From: JBCDCP01 sp039181495
GTDB lineage: Bacteria > Pseudomonadota > Alphaproteobacteria > Rhizobiales > Tepidamorphaceae
NCBI GenBank assembly: GCA_039181495.1
Contig: JBCDCP010000146.1
Span: 1 to 6,345, forward strand
Reading direction: 5' to 3'
Length of the DNA: 6,345 nt
The stretch's first letter is position 1; the number at the start of each line of letters is the position of its first letter. The notes beneath the pieces were generated by a model that saw nothing but the letters and a program-made list of their open reading frames with translations, did no database searches and had not been told where the DNA came from. Positions 1 through 6,302 of the stretch are shown piece by piece. The position numbers and the translations under genes were made by a program.

Positions 1-603
1 GTAGCGGCTGGCCACAACAAGGCGTACGCCGGCCGCCGTTTGCTCAGATGCAATGACCCTGACACTATCGATCTGGGTGCTTCCATCAGCCACGCCGGCG
101 TGTGTCTGACGGTCGTCGAGCGGTCGCGTGACGGGAGTGACGCCGAGTTGGGACACGGCCGGCATGTCGTCGATATTTCATCGGAGACGCTGGCGCGGAG
201 TACAGCCGGGCAATGGTCGCCGGGCGCGCGGATCAATCTTGAGCGATCGCTGACGTTAGGTGACGAGTTGGGTGGCCATCTGGTCACGGGTCATATCGAC
301 GGGGTTGGCCTGATCTGCGAACGGGAAGAGCAGGGCGACACAGTTCGGTTTGCCATCGAGGTCCCGGTGGCACTTTCGCGATTTATTGCCGAAAAGGGCT
401 CGGTTGCCCTTGATGGGACGTCGCTGACGGTCAACGCGGTGCAGGGCAACAGGTTTTCGATTATGTTGATCCCGCATTCGCTCGCTGTCACCACATGGGG
501 GGCTGCGCAAGCTGGCGATCGGGTCAATGTTGAGGTTGATCTGATGGCGCGCTATGCCGCGCGTCTGATGGACTATGACACTGAGAGAGATGATCCGGCA
601 TGA
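1..603 (+). CDS. ribE: Riboflavin synthase alpha chain, 5'-truncated by window edge
   Basis: This enzyme dismutates two molecules of 6,7-dimethyl-8-ribityllumazine into riboflavin and a pyrimidinedione, the last step of riboflavin synthesis in the cytoplasm. The frame is open from base 1, giving 200 visible residues before the TGA. The MFTGIV-type N-terminus is missing, so roughly 10-15 residues lie outside the window; the TTG at 40 is internal and not a real start. The two-barrel pattern is clear. Barrel one has HAGVCLTV (visible residues 31-38). Barrel two begins near LGGHLVTGHIDG (90-101) and holds KGSVALDGTSLTVNAV (132-147) and IPHSL (157-161). The segment around visible residues 40-54 looks a few residues longer than in the relatives I recall. 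The stop overlaps the ribH start as ATGA, which suggests translational coupling. The same gene is called ribC in some genomes. Identification is firm; only the 5' end is unseen. Confidence 0.95.
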   Translation, partial: VAAGHNKAYAGRRLLRCNDPDTIDLGASISHAGVCLTVVERSRDGSDAELGHGRHVVDISSETLARSTAGQWSPGARINLERSLTLGDELGGHLVTGHIDGVGLICEREEQGDTVRFAIEVPVALSRFIAEKGSVALDGTSLTVNAVQGNRFSIMLIPHSLAVTTWGAAQAGDRVNVEVDLMARYAARLMDYDTERDDPA

Positions 604-1055
604 GCGACAGCCATCACCCAGACCGGTTTCTCGTGATCGAAGCGCGCTTTTATGCGGAGATCGCCGATGCTCTGTTTGATGGCGCGCGGGCGGCCCTCGA
701 TGAGGCTGGAGCAGAGTATGAACGCTACGATGTTCCCGGTGTGCTGGAGATTCCCGCAGCCCTTGCCATGATCCTTGGTGCGGATCCCAGGCATTATCAT
801 GGCTACGTCCTGCTCGGTTGCGTCATTCGCGGTGAAACCAGCCACTACGACATTGTTGCCGGCGACTCCGCACGAGCGGTCATGGATTTGACAGTTCAAC
901 ACCGGCTGGCGCTCGGTAACGGCATACTGACGGTTGAAAACGAGGAACAGGCCTGGGCGCGGGCGGACAAAGCGCGCAAAGACAAGGGCGGCGATGCTGC
1001 CCGCGCAGCGATCGCCATGGCGCATCTTCAACACCGCATCACGGGCACCTACTGA
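600..1055 (+). CDS. ribH: 6,7-dimethyl-8-ribityllumazine synthase (RibH1-like)
   Basis: Lumazine synthase condenses 5-amino-6-ribitylamino-uracil with 3,4-dihydroxy-2-butanone 4-phosphate to give the substrate of riboflavin synthase. The 151-residue length is typical. EARFY (residues 14-18) carries the Phe17 expected to stack on the pyrimidine ring. VPGVLEIP (45-52) is the substrate-binding loop. GCVIRGETSHYD (73-84) holds the likely catalytic His82, aligned by motif with His88 of the Bacillus subtilis enzyme. GNGILTVEN (106-114) and Arg121, a probable phosphate ligand, follow, with the usual KGGDAARAA segment near 129-137. From memory the EARFY and GNGILTVENEEQAW signatures resemble the alphaproteobacterial RibH1 type rather than RibH2. 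The ATG at 600 overlaps the ribE stop; a GAGAGA purine run at 583-588 could serve as ribosome binding site. The next gene, nusB, starts one base after this stop. Confidence 0.95.
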   Translation: MSDSHHPDRFLVIEARFYAEIADALFDGARAALDEAGAEYERYDVPGVLEIPAALAMILGADPRHYHGYVLLGCVIRGETSHYDIVAGDSARAVMDLTVQHRLALGNGILTVENEEQAWARADKARKDKGGDAARAAIAMAHLQHRITGTY

Positions 1056-1056
1056 A

Positions 1057-1551
1057 ATGCCTTCCCAAGACAAAAGCGGCAAACCACCCAACCGTCGAAC
1101 GGTCGCAAGACTGGCTGCGGTTCAGGCGCTCTACCAGATGGACATATCTGGTGCTGATCTGCCGCGTACGCTTTCTGAGTTCGAGACTTACCGGCTCGAT
1201 GGCGACGTCGAAGGCGAGAAACTTGCCAAGGCTGACCCGGCGTTCTTCAAGATGCTTGTCTCCGGGGTTGTTGACGACCAGATCCAGCTAGATCGCGAGG
1301 TTGACCGGGTTCTCGCGCAAGGGTGGCCTTTGAAACGTATCGACGCGACACTCCGGGCTATCTTGCGTGCCGGGGCGTTTGAACTGATGTTCCGCCCGGA
1401 AATCCCCTTCAAGGCGGCGATCAACGAGTATGTCGAGATCGCACACGCGTTTTTCGATGACGACCTGTCCCGGATGGTCAATGGCGTCCTCGACACGATC
1501 GCTCAGGCCGCCGGCCGATCAGACACACCGCCGGAAAGGGCCGAGGCCTAA
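1057..1551 (+). CDS. nusB: Transcription antitermination factor NusB
   Basis: NusB binds boxA RNA together with NusE (ribosomal protein S10) and supports antitermination and processivity on rRNA operons. The protein is 164 residues, all-helical in its family, with the conserved N-terminal RRTVARLAAVQALYQMD (13-29), the central RIDATLRAILRAGAFEL region and the C-terminal INEYVEIAHAF...VNGVLD (122-146). It is longer than the roughly 140-residue Escherichia coli protein, with a polar N-terminal lead of about 12 residues and a charged tail; such extensions are common in alphaproteobacteria. The ATG at 1057 is preferred over an in-frame start at 934, because the extra residues would lie inside ribH and do not resemble NusB. 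The start comes one base after the ribH stop and the ribosome binding site is weak, so translation is probably coupled to ribH. The ribH-nusB pairing is common in bacteria. Confidence 0.95.
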   Translation: MPSQDKSGKPPNRRTVARLAAVQALYQMDISGADLPRTLSEFETYRLDGDVEGEKLAKADPAFFKMLVSGVVDDQIQLDREVDRVLAQGWPLKRIDATLRAILRAGAFELMFRPEIPFKAAINEYVEIAHAFFDDDLSRMVNGVLDTIAQAAGRSDTPPERAEA

Positions 1552-1569
1552 GGGCCGTTCGTTCCGTCC

Positions 1570-2592
1570 ATGACTTCAAGCACTCCATCGTCGCTGTCAG
1601 AGCACGATCTCATCGCGAAGTATTTCCGCCCATTGGCGCTCGATCCTGCGGCTTTCGGCCTCATCGATGATGCTGCGTTCCTTCCAGCGCCTGATGGCTG
1701 CGACCTCGTTCTCAGCGTTGATGCAATCGTCGAGGGTGTGCACTTTCTCGCAGGCGAATCTCCCAAGTATATTGCGCAGCGCGCGCTGCGCGTAAACATC
1801 TCCGATCTCATTGCCAAGGGCGCCGATCCGCTTGGCTATCTGCTTACACTGTTTCTGCCCAACACCTTGCCCGAGACATGGCTGGCTGCATTTGCAGATG
1901 CGCTGGAGCAGGACCAGTCGCGTTACGGTATCGCGCTTCTCGGCGGGGATACGGTGCGCGGACCGCACGGAGTTTCCAGCCCGGTAACCGTATCGATAGC
2001 GATTCACGGTACCGTGCCGGCCGGGCAGGGGGTTCGCAGGCAGGGTGCGCGCGTTGGCGATGTCATTGCAGTGACCGGAACGATTGGCGATGCCGCGTTG
2101 GGGCTGCGCGCTGCGCAAGGGCATCCGTTGTCGGGCCTGACGGTTGAACGGTCCGATGCATTGGCGCGTACTTATCGCGTGCCCGAACCGCCGTTCGGAA
2201 TTGCGGATGCAGTGCGAGAGTGCGCCAAGGCCGCAATGGATATCTCGGACGGTTTGGTCGGGGATCTGGACAAGCTGTGTCTCGCGAGCGGCGTGTCTGC
2301 TGTTATTGAGGCGGATCTCGTTCCGCTCAGTGACGCGGCCAAGGCGGCAATTGCTGCTGATCCTGCATTGCTTGCGAACTGTCTCTCCGGTGGTGACGAC
2401 TATCAGGTTCTGGCAGCCATGTCTGAAGAGGGCTTTCCGGAGTTCATGCAGAGGTGCGAAGTGGCTGGTGTCTCCACGACCATGATCGGGCGGATTACCG
2501 ATCCGGGCGTGCCGGTTTCGGTGATAGACGCAAATGGCGAGCCGCTGGCGTTGCGCGAGCGCGGCTACAGTCACCGAGGCACTGGCCTCTGA
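1570..2592 (+). CDS. thiL: Thiamine-monophosphate kinase
   Basis: ThiL phosphorylates thiamine monophosphate with ATP to thiamine pyrophosphate, the active cofactor, in the cytoplasm. The 340-residue protein has the ThiL/PurM-like order of motifs. DDAA (33-36) and VDAIVEGVHF (50-59) are Mg-ATP binding elements. ALRVNISDLIAKGADP (72-87) matches the family's VN-SDL-A-GA-P signature. LLGGDT (123-128), VTGTIGDAALGL (168-179), AMDISDGL (222-229) and SGGDDYQVL (273-281) complete the active site. The first aspartate motif reads IDDAAF rather than the usual GDDAA, a small departure that keeps both Asp residues. The ATG at 1570 follows the nusB stop by 18 bases; an AAGGG at 1550-1554 is about 15 bases upstream, a poor spacing for a ribosome binding site. 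Length and N-terminus (SEHDLIAKYF) fit this start. The nusB-thiL order is widespread in proteobacteria. Confidence 0.95.
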   Translation: MTSSTPSSLSEHDLIAKYFRPLALDPAAFGLIDDAAFLPAPDGCDLVLSVDAIVEGVHFLAGESPKYIAQRALRVNISDLIAKGADPLGYLLTLFLPNTLPETWLAAFADALEQDQSRYGIALLGGDTVRGPHGVSSPVTVSIAIHGTVPAGQGVRRQGARVGDVIAVTGTIGDAALGLRAAQGHPLSGLTVERSDALARTYRVPEPPFGIADAVRECAKAAMDISDGLVGDLDKLCLASGVSAVIEADLVPLSDAAKAAIAADPALLANCLSGGDDYQVLAAMSEEGFPEFMQRCEVAGVSTTMIGRITDPGVPVSVIDANGEPLALRERGYSHRGTGL

Positions 2593-2610
2593 ACCAGAGT
2601 TGCATCTGCG

Positions 2611-3831
2611 ATGACCATCGCTGCCAGTATACAGACCGACGACGCACAGGCCCGGTGGAACACCGGGCTGTTGGCGATGTGTCAGATGCTCGGCGGTATC
2701 TCTGCGACCGTGGTGATCACGCTTGGCGGTATCATTGGCCTCGGCCTCGCCGATAACCCTGCGCTTGCGACATTGCCGGTGACCGCTTTCGTGGTCGGCC
2801 AGGCTCTGATGACCCTGCCGGCCGGTTTTCTTATGAAGCAGGTCGGCCGCAAGGCCGGCTTCATGTTCGGCGTTACCTTATCGATGTCGGGTGGGCTGGT
2901 TGCTGCCTATGCGCTCGCTCTGGCCCATTTCTGGCTGTTTCTGACCGGCTGCATGATCATCGGCGCCTCCTACGCATTCGTGCAGTTCTACCGGTTTGCA
3001 GCCGCCGACATGGCTTCGCCTGCCTTCAAACCAAAAGCGATTTCCTGGGTCTTGATTGGCGGACTCGCTGCGGCTGTTCTGGGCCCGCAGACGATTATCT
3101 TCACTCAGGACTGGGTTGAGGCGATTCCCTTCATCGGCAGCTTTCTGGCGCTGTCCGGTGCCGGAATTATTACCCTGATGGTGCTATCGCTGTTGCGGAC
3201 GCCTCCACCGGTCAAATCAAGTGATGTGGTCGATACGGGGCGTCCGCTTCGTGAGATTGCAAGCCAAAAGCTCTTCATTGTCTCTGTCGGCTGTGGCCTG
3301 ACAAGCTATGCGCTTATGAGCTTTGTTATGACTGCAGCACCAATTGCCATGCTGCAATGCAATTATGGCGTAGCGGACGCCGCGCTGGCCATTCAGTGGC
3401 ATGCGGTCGCGATGTTTGCGCCGAGCTTTTTCACTGGCCATCTGATCTCACGGTTTGGGGAAAAACGGGTCATTGCGACGGGACTGACATTGCTAGCGGG
3501 CTGCGCCGTTGTCGCGCTGAACGGCATCTCCATCCCGCATTTCTGGGGCGCGCTTATCCTGCTGGGAATCGGCTGGAACTTTGGTTTTGTTGGCGCCACC
3601 ACGCTTGTTACCAAGTGCTACACCGACGCCGAACGCAACAAGACCCAGGCGCTCAACGATTTTCTGGTTTTTGGCGGGATGGCGGTCGCATCTTTTCTGT
3701 CGGGCAAGATCATGGCGACCATTGGCTGGGACGCGGTCAACATTGCCGTGTTCCCGTTTGTCGTGATCGCGCTGGCGCTGCTGTTGCTGCTGGCACGCAA
3801 TGATATTCCGACGGCTGCACCGACACGCTGA
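2611..3831 (+). CDS. MFS transporter, substrate unknown
   Basis: This 406-residue inner-membrane protein has the hydrophobic pattern of a 12-helix major facilitator. The first helix spans about residues 19-46. The loop after helix 2 has an MFS motif A equivalent, GFLMKQVGRKAGFMFG (72-87). QFYRFAAADM (125-134) and GGLAAAVLGPQ (150-160) come next. A hydrophilic central loop lies near 196-219. The second half has its own motif A-like GHLISRFGEKRVIATG (276-291), then GIGWNFGFVGATTL (319-332) and ERNKTQALNDF (341-351). I recognise this as a family of MFS proteins found in proteobacteria but recall no proven substrate. The start lies 18 bases after thiL with no clear ribosome binding site, so it is probably cotranscribed and coupled. 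Position at the end of a riboflavin/thiamine operon hints at a vitamin, precursor or efflux role, but that is inference from context only. Confidence 0.85.
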   Translation: MTIAASIQTDDAQARWNTGLLAMCQMLGGISATVVITLGGIIGLGLADNPALATLPVTAFVVGQALMTLPAGFLMKQVGRKAGFMFGVTLSMSGGLVAAYALALAHFWLFLTGCMIIGASYAFVQFYRFAAADMASPAFKPKAISWVLIGGLAAAVLGPQTIIFTQDWVEAIPFIGSFLALSGAGIITLMVLSLLRTPPPVKSSDVVDTGRPLREIASQKLFIVSVGCGLTSYALMSFVMTAAPIAMLQCNYGVADAALAIQWHAVAMFAPSFFTGHLISRFGEKRVIATGLTLLAGCAVVALNGISIPHFWGALILLGIGWNFGFVGATTLVTKCYTDAERNKTQALNDFLVFGGMAVASFLSGKIMATIGWDAVNIAVFPFVVIALALLLLLARNDIPTAAPTR

Positions 3832-3909
3832 TTTCGTCTAAGCCGGCCACGTATCTTCAACTTAAGTCGGTTGTATTTTCGGCCCTGTTTTGGCAGTTTC
3901 CGCGCCGAT

Positions 3910-3924
3910 CGAGGTCGCACCTCG
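3910..3924 (+). repeat. Perfect inverted repeat, 6-bp stem with triloop
   Basis: CGAGGT (3910-3915) and ACCTCG (3919-3924) are exact reverse complements around a CGC loop. It lies eight bases before the terminator-like hairpin. It may be a stable RNA stem at the 3' end of the upstream transcript. Its small loop makes a protein operator less likely, though not excluded. Confidence 0.5.
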
Positions 3925-3931
3925 CGGTCCG

Positions 3932-3949
3932 GCTGGGGAACAGCTTTTT
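3932..3949 (+). terminator. Weak intrinsic terminator candidate after the MFS gene
   Basis: GCTG (3932-3935) pairs with CAGC (3941-3944) around a GGGAA loop, and a G-U pair can extend it. Five T residues (3945-3949) follow directly. The stem is short, so termination would be partial at best unless the triloop hairpin just upstream (3910-3924) helps. It lies about 100 bases past the MFS stop. Confidence 0.35.
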
Positions 3950-3959
3950 GTGGGTCAAA

Positions 3960-3978
3960 CCGCGTTGTCAGAACGCGG
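3960..3978 (+). repeat. Perfect inverted repeat, 7-bp stem, in hppA leader
   Basis: CCGCGTT (3960-3966) pairs perfectly with AACGCGG (3972-3978) around a GTCAG loop. As RNA it would be a stable GC-rich hairpin about 75 bases before the hppA start; as DNA it is a 19-base dyad that could be an operator. The sequence alone does not decide between these. Confidence 0.5.
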
Positions 3979-3981
3979 AAA

Positions 3982-3995
3982 CGGGCAAAAGCCCG
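3982..3995 (+). repeat. Small hairpin CGGGC-AAAA-GCCCG
   Basis: A 5-bp GC-rich stem with an AAAA loop starts three bases after the 3960-3978 hairpin. Its right arm is part of the first copy of the 13-base direct repeat. The left arm CGGGC could equally pair with GCCCG at 4012-4016 in the second copy, so two mutually exclusive folds are possible. Confidence 0.4.
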
Positions 3996-4022
3996 GTTGA
4001 TCTGCGGCTAAGCCCGGCTGAT
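3989..4022 (+). repeat. 13-base imperfect direct repeat, 21-base period
   Basis: AAGCCCGGTTGAT (3989-4001) recurs as AAGCCCGGCTGAT (4010-4022), with one mismatch in 13. The copies start 21 bases apart, which is two turns of B-DNA and would put them on the same helix face. They end about 30 bases before the hppA start. This could be a tandem operator or a chance duplication in a GC-rich leader. Confidence 0.5.
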
Positions 4023-4040
4023 GGCCAATTACTCACATAT

Positions 4041-4044
4041 GGGA
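4041..4044 (+). promoter_or_regulatory. hppA ribosome binding site
   Basis: GGGA lies seven bases before the ATG at 4052, a good position for a Shine-Dalgarno element. It supports this start over the out-of-frame ATG at 4039. Confidence 0.5.
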
Positions 4045-4051
4045 CATTCCA

Positions 4052-6172
4052 ATGACTGCTGCACTCTGGGCCATTATCGCCTGTGGGGCGCTGTCGATTG
4101 TTTATGGCGTCTGGGCGATCCAGTCCGTCATGGCATCCGACGCCGGCAATGAACGCATGCGGGAAATCGCAGGCGCAATCGCCGAAGGCGCACAGGCTTA
4201 TCTCAAGCGCCAATACACCACCGTCGCCATTGTTGGCGTCGTCATCTTCGCGCTGGTCGCGTTTCTCCTCGGCATCTATGTGGCGATCGGGTTTGCCATT
4301 GGTGCGCTCTTGTCCGCGGCTGCCGGTTTCATCGGCATGAACGTTTCCGTCCGCGCCAATGTGCGTACTGCACAGGCGGCAACCGTCTCACTCGGCGATG
4401 GCCTGTCGGTTGCCTTCAAGTCCGGTGCCGTTACCGGCATGCTGGTTGCCGGCCTCGCACTGCTCGGTGTGACGGTCTATTTCTGGTTGCTGACAGGGCC
4501 GCTCGGCTTTGACCATACCAGCCGGACCGTGATCGACGCGTTGGTTGCACTTGGCTTTGGCGCTTCACTGATTTCGATCTTTGCTCGTCTTGGTGGCGGC
4601 ATCTTCACCAAGGGTGCCGATGTTGGCGGCGATATGGTCGGTAAGGTCGAAGCGGGCATTCCAGAGGATGATCCGCGCAACCCTGCAACCATCGCCGACA
4701 ATGTGGGTGACAACGTCGGTGACTGCGCCGGCATGGCTGCCGATCTGTTCGAAACCTATGCCGTGACCGTGGTCGCGACCATGGTGCTCGCGGCGATCGC
4801 GTTCACAGCGAATGAGCTGAAGTTGGCCGTTATGGTCTATCCGCTGGCGATTGGCGGGGCCTGTGTCGTCACGTCGATCATCGGAACGTTCTTCGTCAAG
4901 CTGGGCGCCAACAACTCGATCATGGGCGCTCTCTACAAAGGCTTCATCGCAACCGCGGTGCTGTCACTTGTAGCGTTGTTCCCGGTCACAATGATGATCT
5001 TCGGCGGGCTGGACACCACCATCACCGCGGCGGGAACCACCTTCACCGCACTGCAGTTGGCATTCTGCGGGATCATCGGCCTCGTGGTCACCGGCCTGAT
5101 CATCTGGATCACCGAATACTACACTGGTACCGGCTACCGCCCGGTGAAATCAGTGGCTGAGGCCTCGGTGACCGGCCACGGCACCAACGTGATCCAGGGT
5201 ATTGCTGTGTCACTTGAATCGACGGCATTACCGGCTCTCGTCATCATCGGTGGCATTATCATCACCTTCAGCCTCGCGGGCCTCTACGGCATTGCCATTG
5301 CGGTGACGACGATGCTGGCGTTGGCCGGGATGGTGGTCGCGCTCGATGCGTTCGGCCCGGTGACCGACAATGCGGGTGGGATTGCGGAAATGGCCGGCCT
5401 GCCGCCGGAAATCCGTGACACCACCGATGCTCTGGATGCTGTCGGCAACACGACCAAGGCAGTGACCAAGGGCTATGCCATCGGCTCCGCCGGACTTGGC
5501 GCGCTGGTGTTGTTTGCGGCGTACACGCAGGATCTGGCCTACTTTGCGCAGAACACGGCACAGTACCCGTTCTTTGCCGGCGTCAATGTCGACTTCTCTC
5601 TGCAAAATCCCTACGTCGTTGTCGGTCTGCTGTTTGGCGGTCTGCTGCCTTACCTGTTCGGCGGCATGTCTATGATGGCTGTGGGCCGCGCTGCCCAGGC
5701 GGTCGTCGAAGAAGTCCGCAAGCAGTTCAAGGAAAAGCCGGGCATCATGAAGGGCACCGAGAAGCCTGATTATGGCCGGGCCGTGGACATGCTGACCAAG
5801 GCGGCGATCCGCGAAATGATCGTGCCTTCGATGCTGCCCGTGCTCAGCCCGATCGTGGTTTTCACGGCAATCCTACTGATTGCAGGCAAGTCCGAGGCGT
5901 TTGCCGCGGTGGGTGCCATGTTGCTCGGTGTCATCGTGACCGGCCTGTTCGTCGCCATTTCGATGACGGCGGGCGGCGGTGCCTGGGACAACGCCAAGAA
6001 GTTCATTGAAGACGGCAATCATGGCGGCAAGGGCTCTGAGGCCCACAAGGCCGCAGTGACCGGCGATACCGTTGGTGATCCTTACAAGGACACCGCCGGA
6101 CCGGCTGTGAACCCGATGATCAAGATTACCAACATCGTGGCGCTTCTGCTTCTTGCAGTGCTTGCCCACTAA
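4052..6172 (+). CDS. hppA: K+-independent proton-translocating membrane pyrophosphatase
   Basis: This integral membrane enzyme hydrolyses pyrophosphate to phosphate and couples it to proton pumping across the inner membrane. At 706 residues it has the normal length and the many hydrophobic segments of a 16-helix M-PPase. The first catalytic block, KGADVGGDMVGKVEAG (187-202), then DDPRNPATIADNVGDNVGD (206-224) and AGMAADLFE (226-234), supplies the Asp/Lys/Asn ligands for Mg and pyrophosphate. The second runs from DAFGPVTDNAGGIAEM (432-447) to TTDALDAVGN (457-466). The third is GDTVGDPYKDTAGPAVNP (671-688). GNTTKAVTKGYAIGSA (465-480) has Lys469 and Thr472 where K+-dependent enzymes have Ala and Gly/Ala, which by family rules marks a K+-independent H+ pump. 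The gene has its own leader and terminator, so it is probably transcribed separately. hppA near the rib/nusB cluster is familiar from rhizobial genomes. It probably recycles biosynthetic pyrophosphate energy under acid or low-energy conditions. Confidence 0.97.
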   Translation: MTAALWAIIACGALSIVYGVWAIQSVMASDAGNERMREIAGAIAEGAQAYLKRQYTTVAIVGVVIFALVAFLLGIYVAIGFAIGALLSAAAGFIGMNVSVRANVRTAQAATVSLGDGLSVAFKSGAVTGMLVAGLALLGVTVYFWLLTGPLGFDHTSRTVIDALVALGFGASLISIFARLGGGIFTKGADVGGDMVGKVEAGIPEDDPRNPATIADNVGDNVGDCAGMAADLFETYAVTVVATMVLAAIAFTANELKLAVMVYPLAIGGACVVTSIIGTFFVKLGANNSIMGALYKGFIATAVLSLVALFPVTMMIFGGLDTTITAAGTTFTALQLAFCGIIGLVVTGLIIWITEYYTGTGYRPVKSVAEASVTGHGTNVIQGIAVSLESTALPALVIIGGIIITFSLAGLYGIAIAVTTMLALAGMVVALDAFGPVTDNAGGIAEMAGLPPEIRDTTDALDAVGNTTKAVTKGYAIGSAGLGALVLFAAYTQDLAYFAQNTAQYPFFAGVNVDFSLQNPYVVVGLLFGGLLPYLFGGMSMMAVGRAAQAVVEEVRKQFKEKPGIMKGTEKPDYGRAVDMLTKAAIREMIVPSMLPVLSPIVVFTAILLIAGKSEAFAAVGAMLLGVIVTGLFVAISMTAGGGAWDNAKKFIEDGNHGGKGSEAHKAAVTGDTVGDPYKDTAGPAVNPMIKITNIVALLLLAVLAH

Positions 6173-6206
6173 GACGGGACACGGGACCAAACGCTTACCC
6201 GTTGTC

Positions 6207-6247
6207 GTGAGGCGCCGTCAGCGCAATGGCGGGGTGCGCGCACTCAC
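6207..6247 (+). repeat. Bulged inverted repeat in hppA 3' untranslated region
   Basis: GTGAGGCGC (6207-6215) can pair with GCGC (6238-6241) and CTCAC (6243-6247), leaving a single bulged A at 6242. This gives nine base pairs closing a 22-base loop with further small pairings. It has no T run, so it is not a terminator itself. It may protect the hppA mRNA 3' end or be incidental. Confidence 0.4.
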
Positions 6248-6264
6248 ACGGAACAAGTGACTGC

Positions 6265-6302
6265 CAAAGGCTCGCGCATTTTGCGCGGGCCTTTGTTGTT
6301 TG
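6265..6302 (+). terminator. Strong intrinsic terminator after hppA
   Basis: A 14-bp stem (6265-6278 with 6282-6295, one T-G wobble at 6272/6288) encloses a TTT loop. The tail TTGTTTG follows. The AAAGGC and GCCTTT arms at the stem base are typical of rho-independent terminators. It lies about 90 bases past the hppA stop and should end the hppA transcript. Read from the other strand it has no T tail beyond the stem, so it probably acts mainly on + strand transcripts. Confidence 0.85.

Larger units (their letters stand above)
3832..4051 (+). other. Non-coding, structured intergenic leader before hppA
   Basis: This 220-base gap has no convincing gene on either strand. It contains four compact hairpins (3910-3924, 3932-3944, 3960-3978, 3982-3995) and a 13-base imperfect direct repeat just before hppA. 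I searched for -35/-10 pairs with 16-18 base spacing and found none good enough to call, although an hppA promoter is expected here. The left part probably ends the rib-nusB-thiL-MFS transcript and the right part probably forms the hppA 5' untranslated region. Confidence 0.6.

Noticed and set aside
40..42. TTG as the start of riboflavin synthase
   Set aside because: The frame continues upstream to base 1 with residues fitting the family, and the conserved MFTGIV-type N-terminus would be lost. The gene is cut by the window edge.
934..1056. Upstream in-frame ATG for NusB
   Set aside because: It would add 41 residues encoded inside ribH in another frame with no similarity to NusB; ATG 1057 gives a normal NusB.
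573..1091. Minus-strand open frame (172 codons) across ribH
   Set aside because: No recognisable domain or start context; it is antisense to a certain lumazine synthase.
1597..2574. Long minus-strand open frame (325 codons) antisense to thiL
   Set aside because: It covers thiL almost exactly, resembles no protein family and has the Arg/Cys/His-rich composition of a shadow frame in GC-rich DNA. thiL itself has all family motifs.
3858..3880. CAAC...GTTG dyad followed by TATTTT as a terminator
   Set aside because: Only four or five pairs, one of them wobble, with an interrupted T run; too weak to call.
3832..4051. Sigma-70-type promoter for hppA
   Set aside because: TTGTAT (3871), TTGGCA (3890) and TTGATC (3997) were tested as -35 boxes, but none has a plausible -10 box at 16-18 bases. 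A promoter is expected but cannot be placed.
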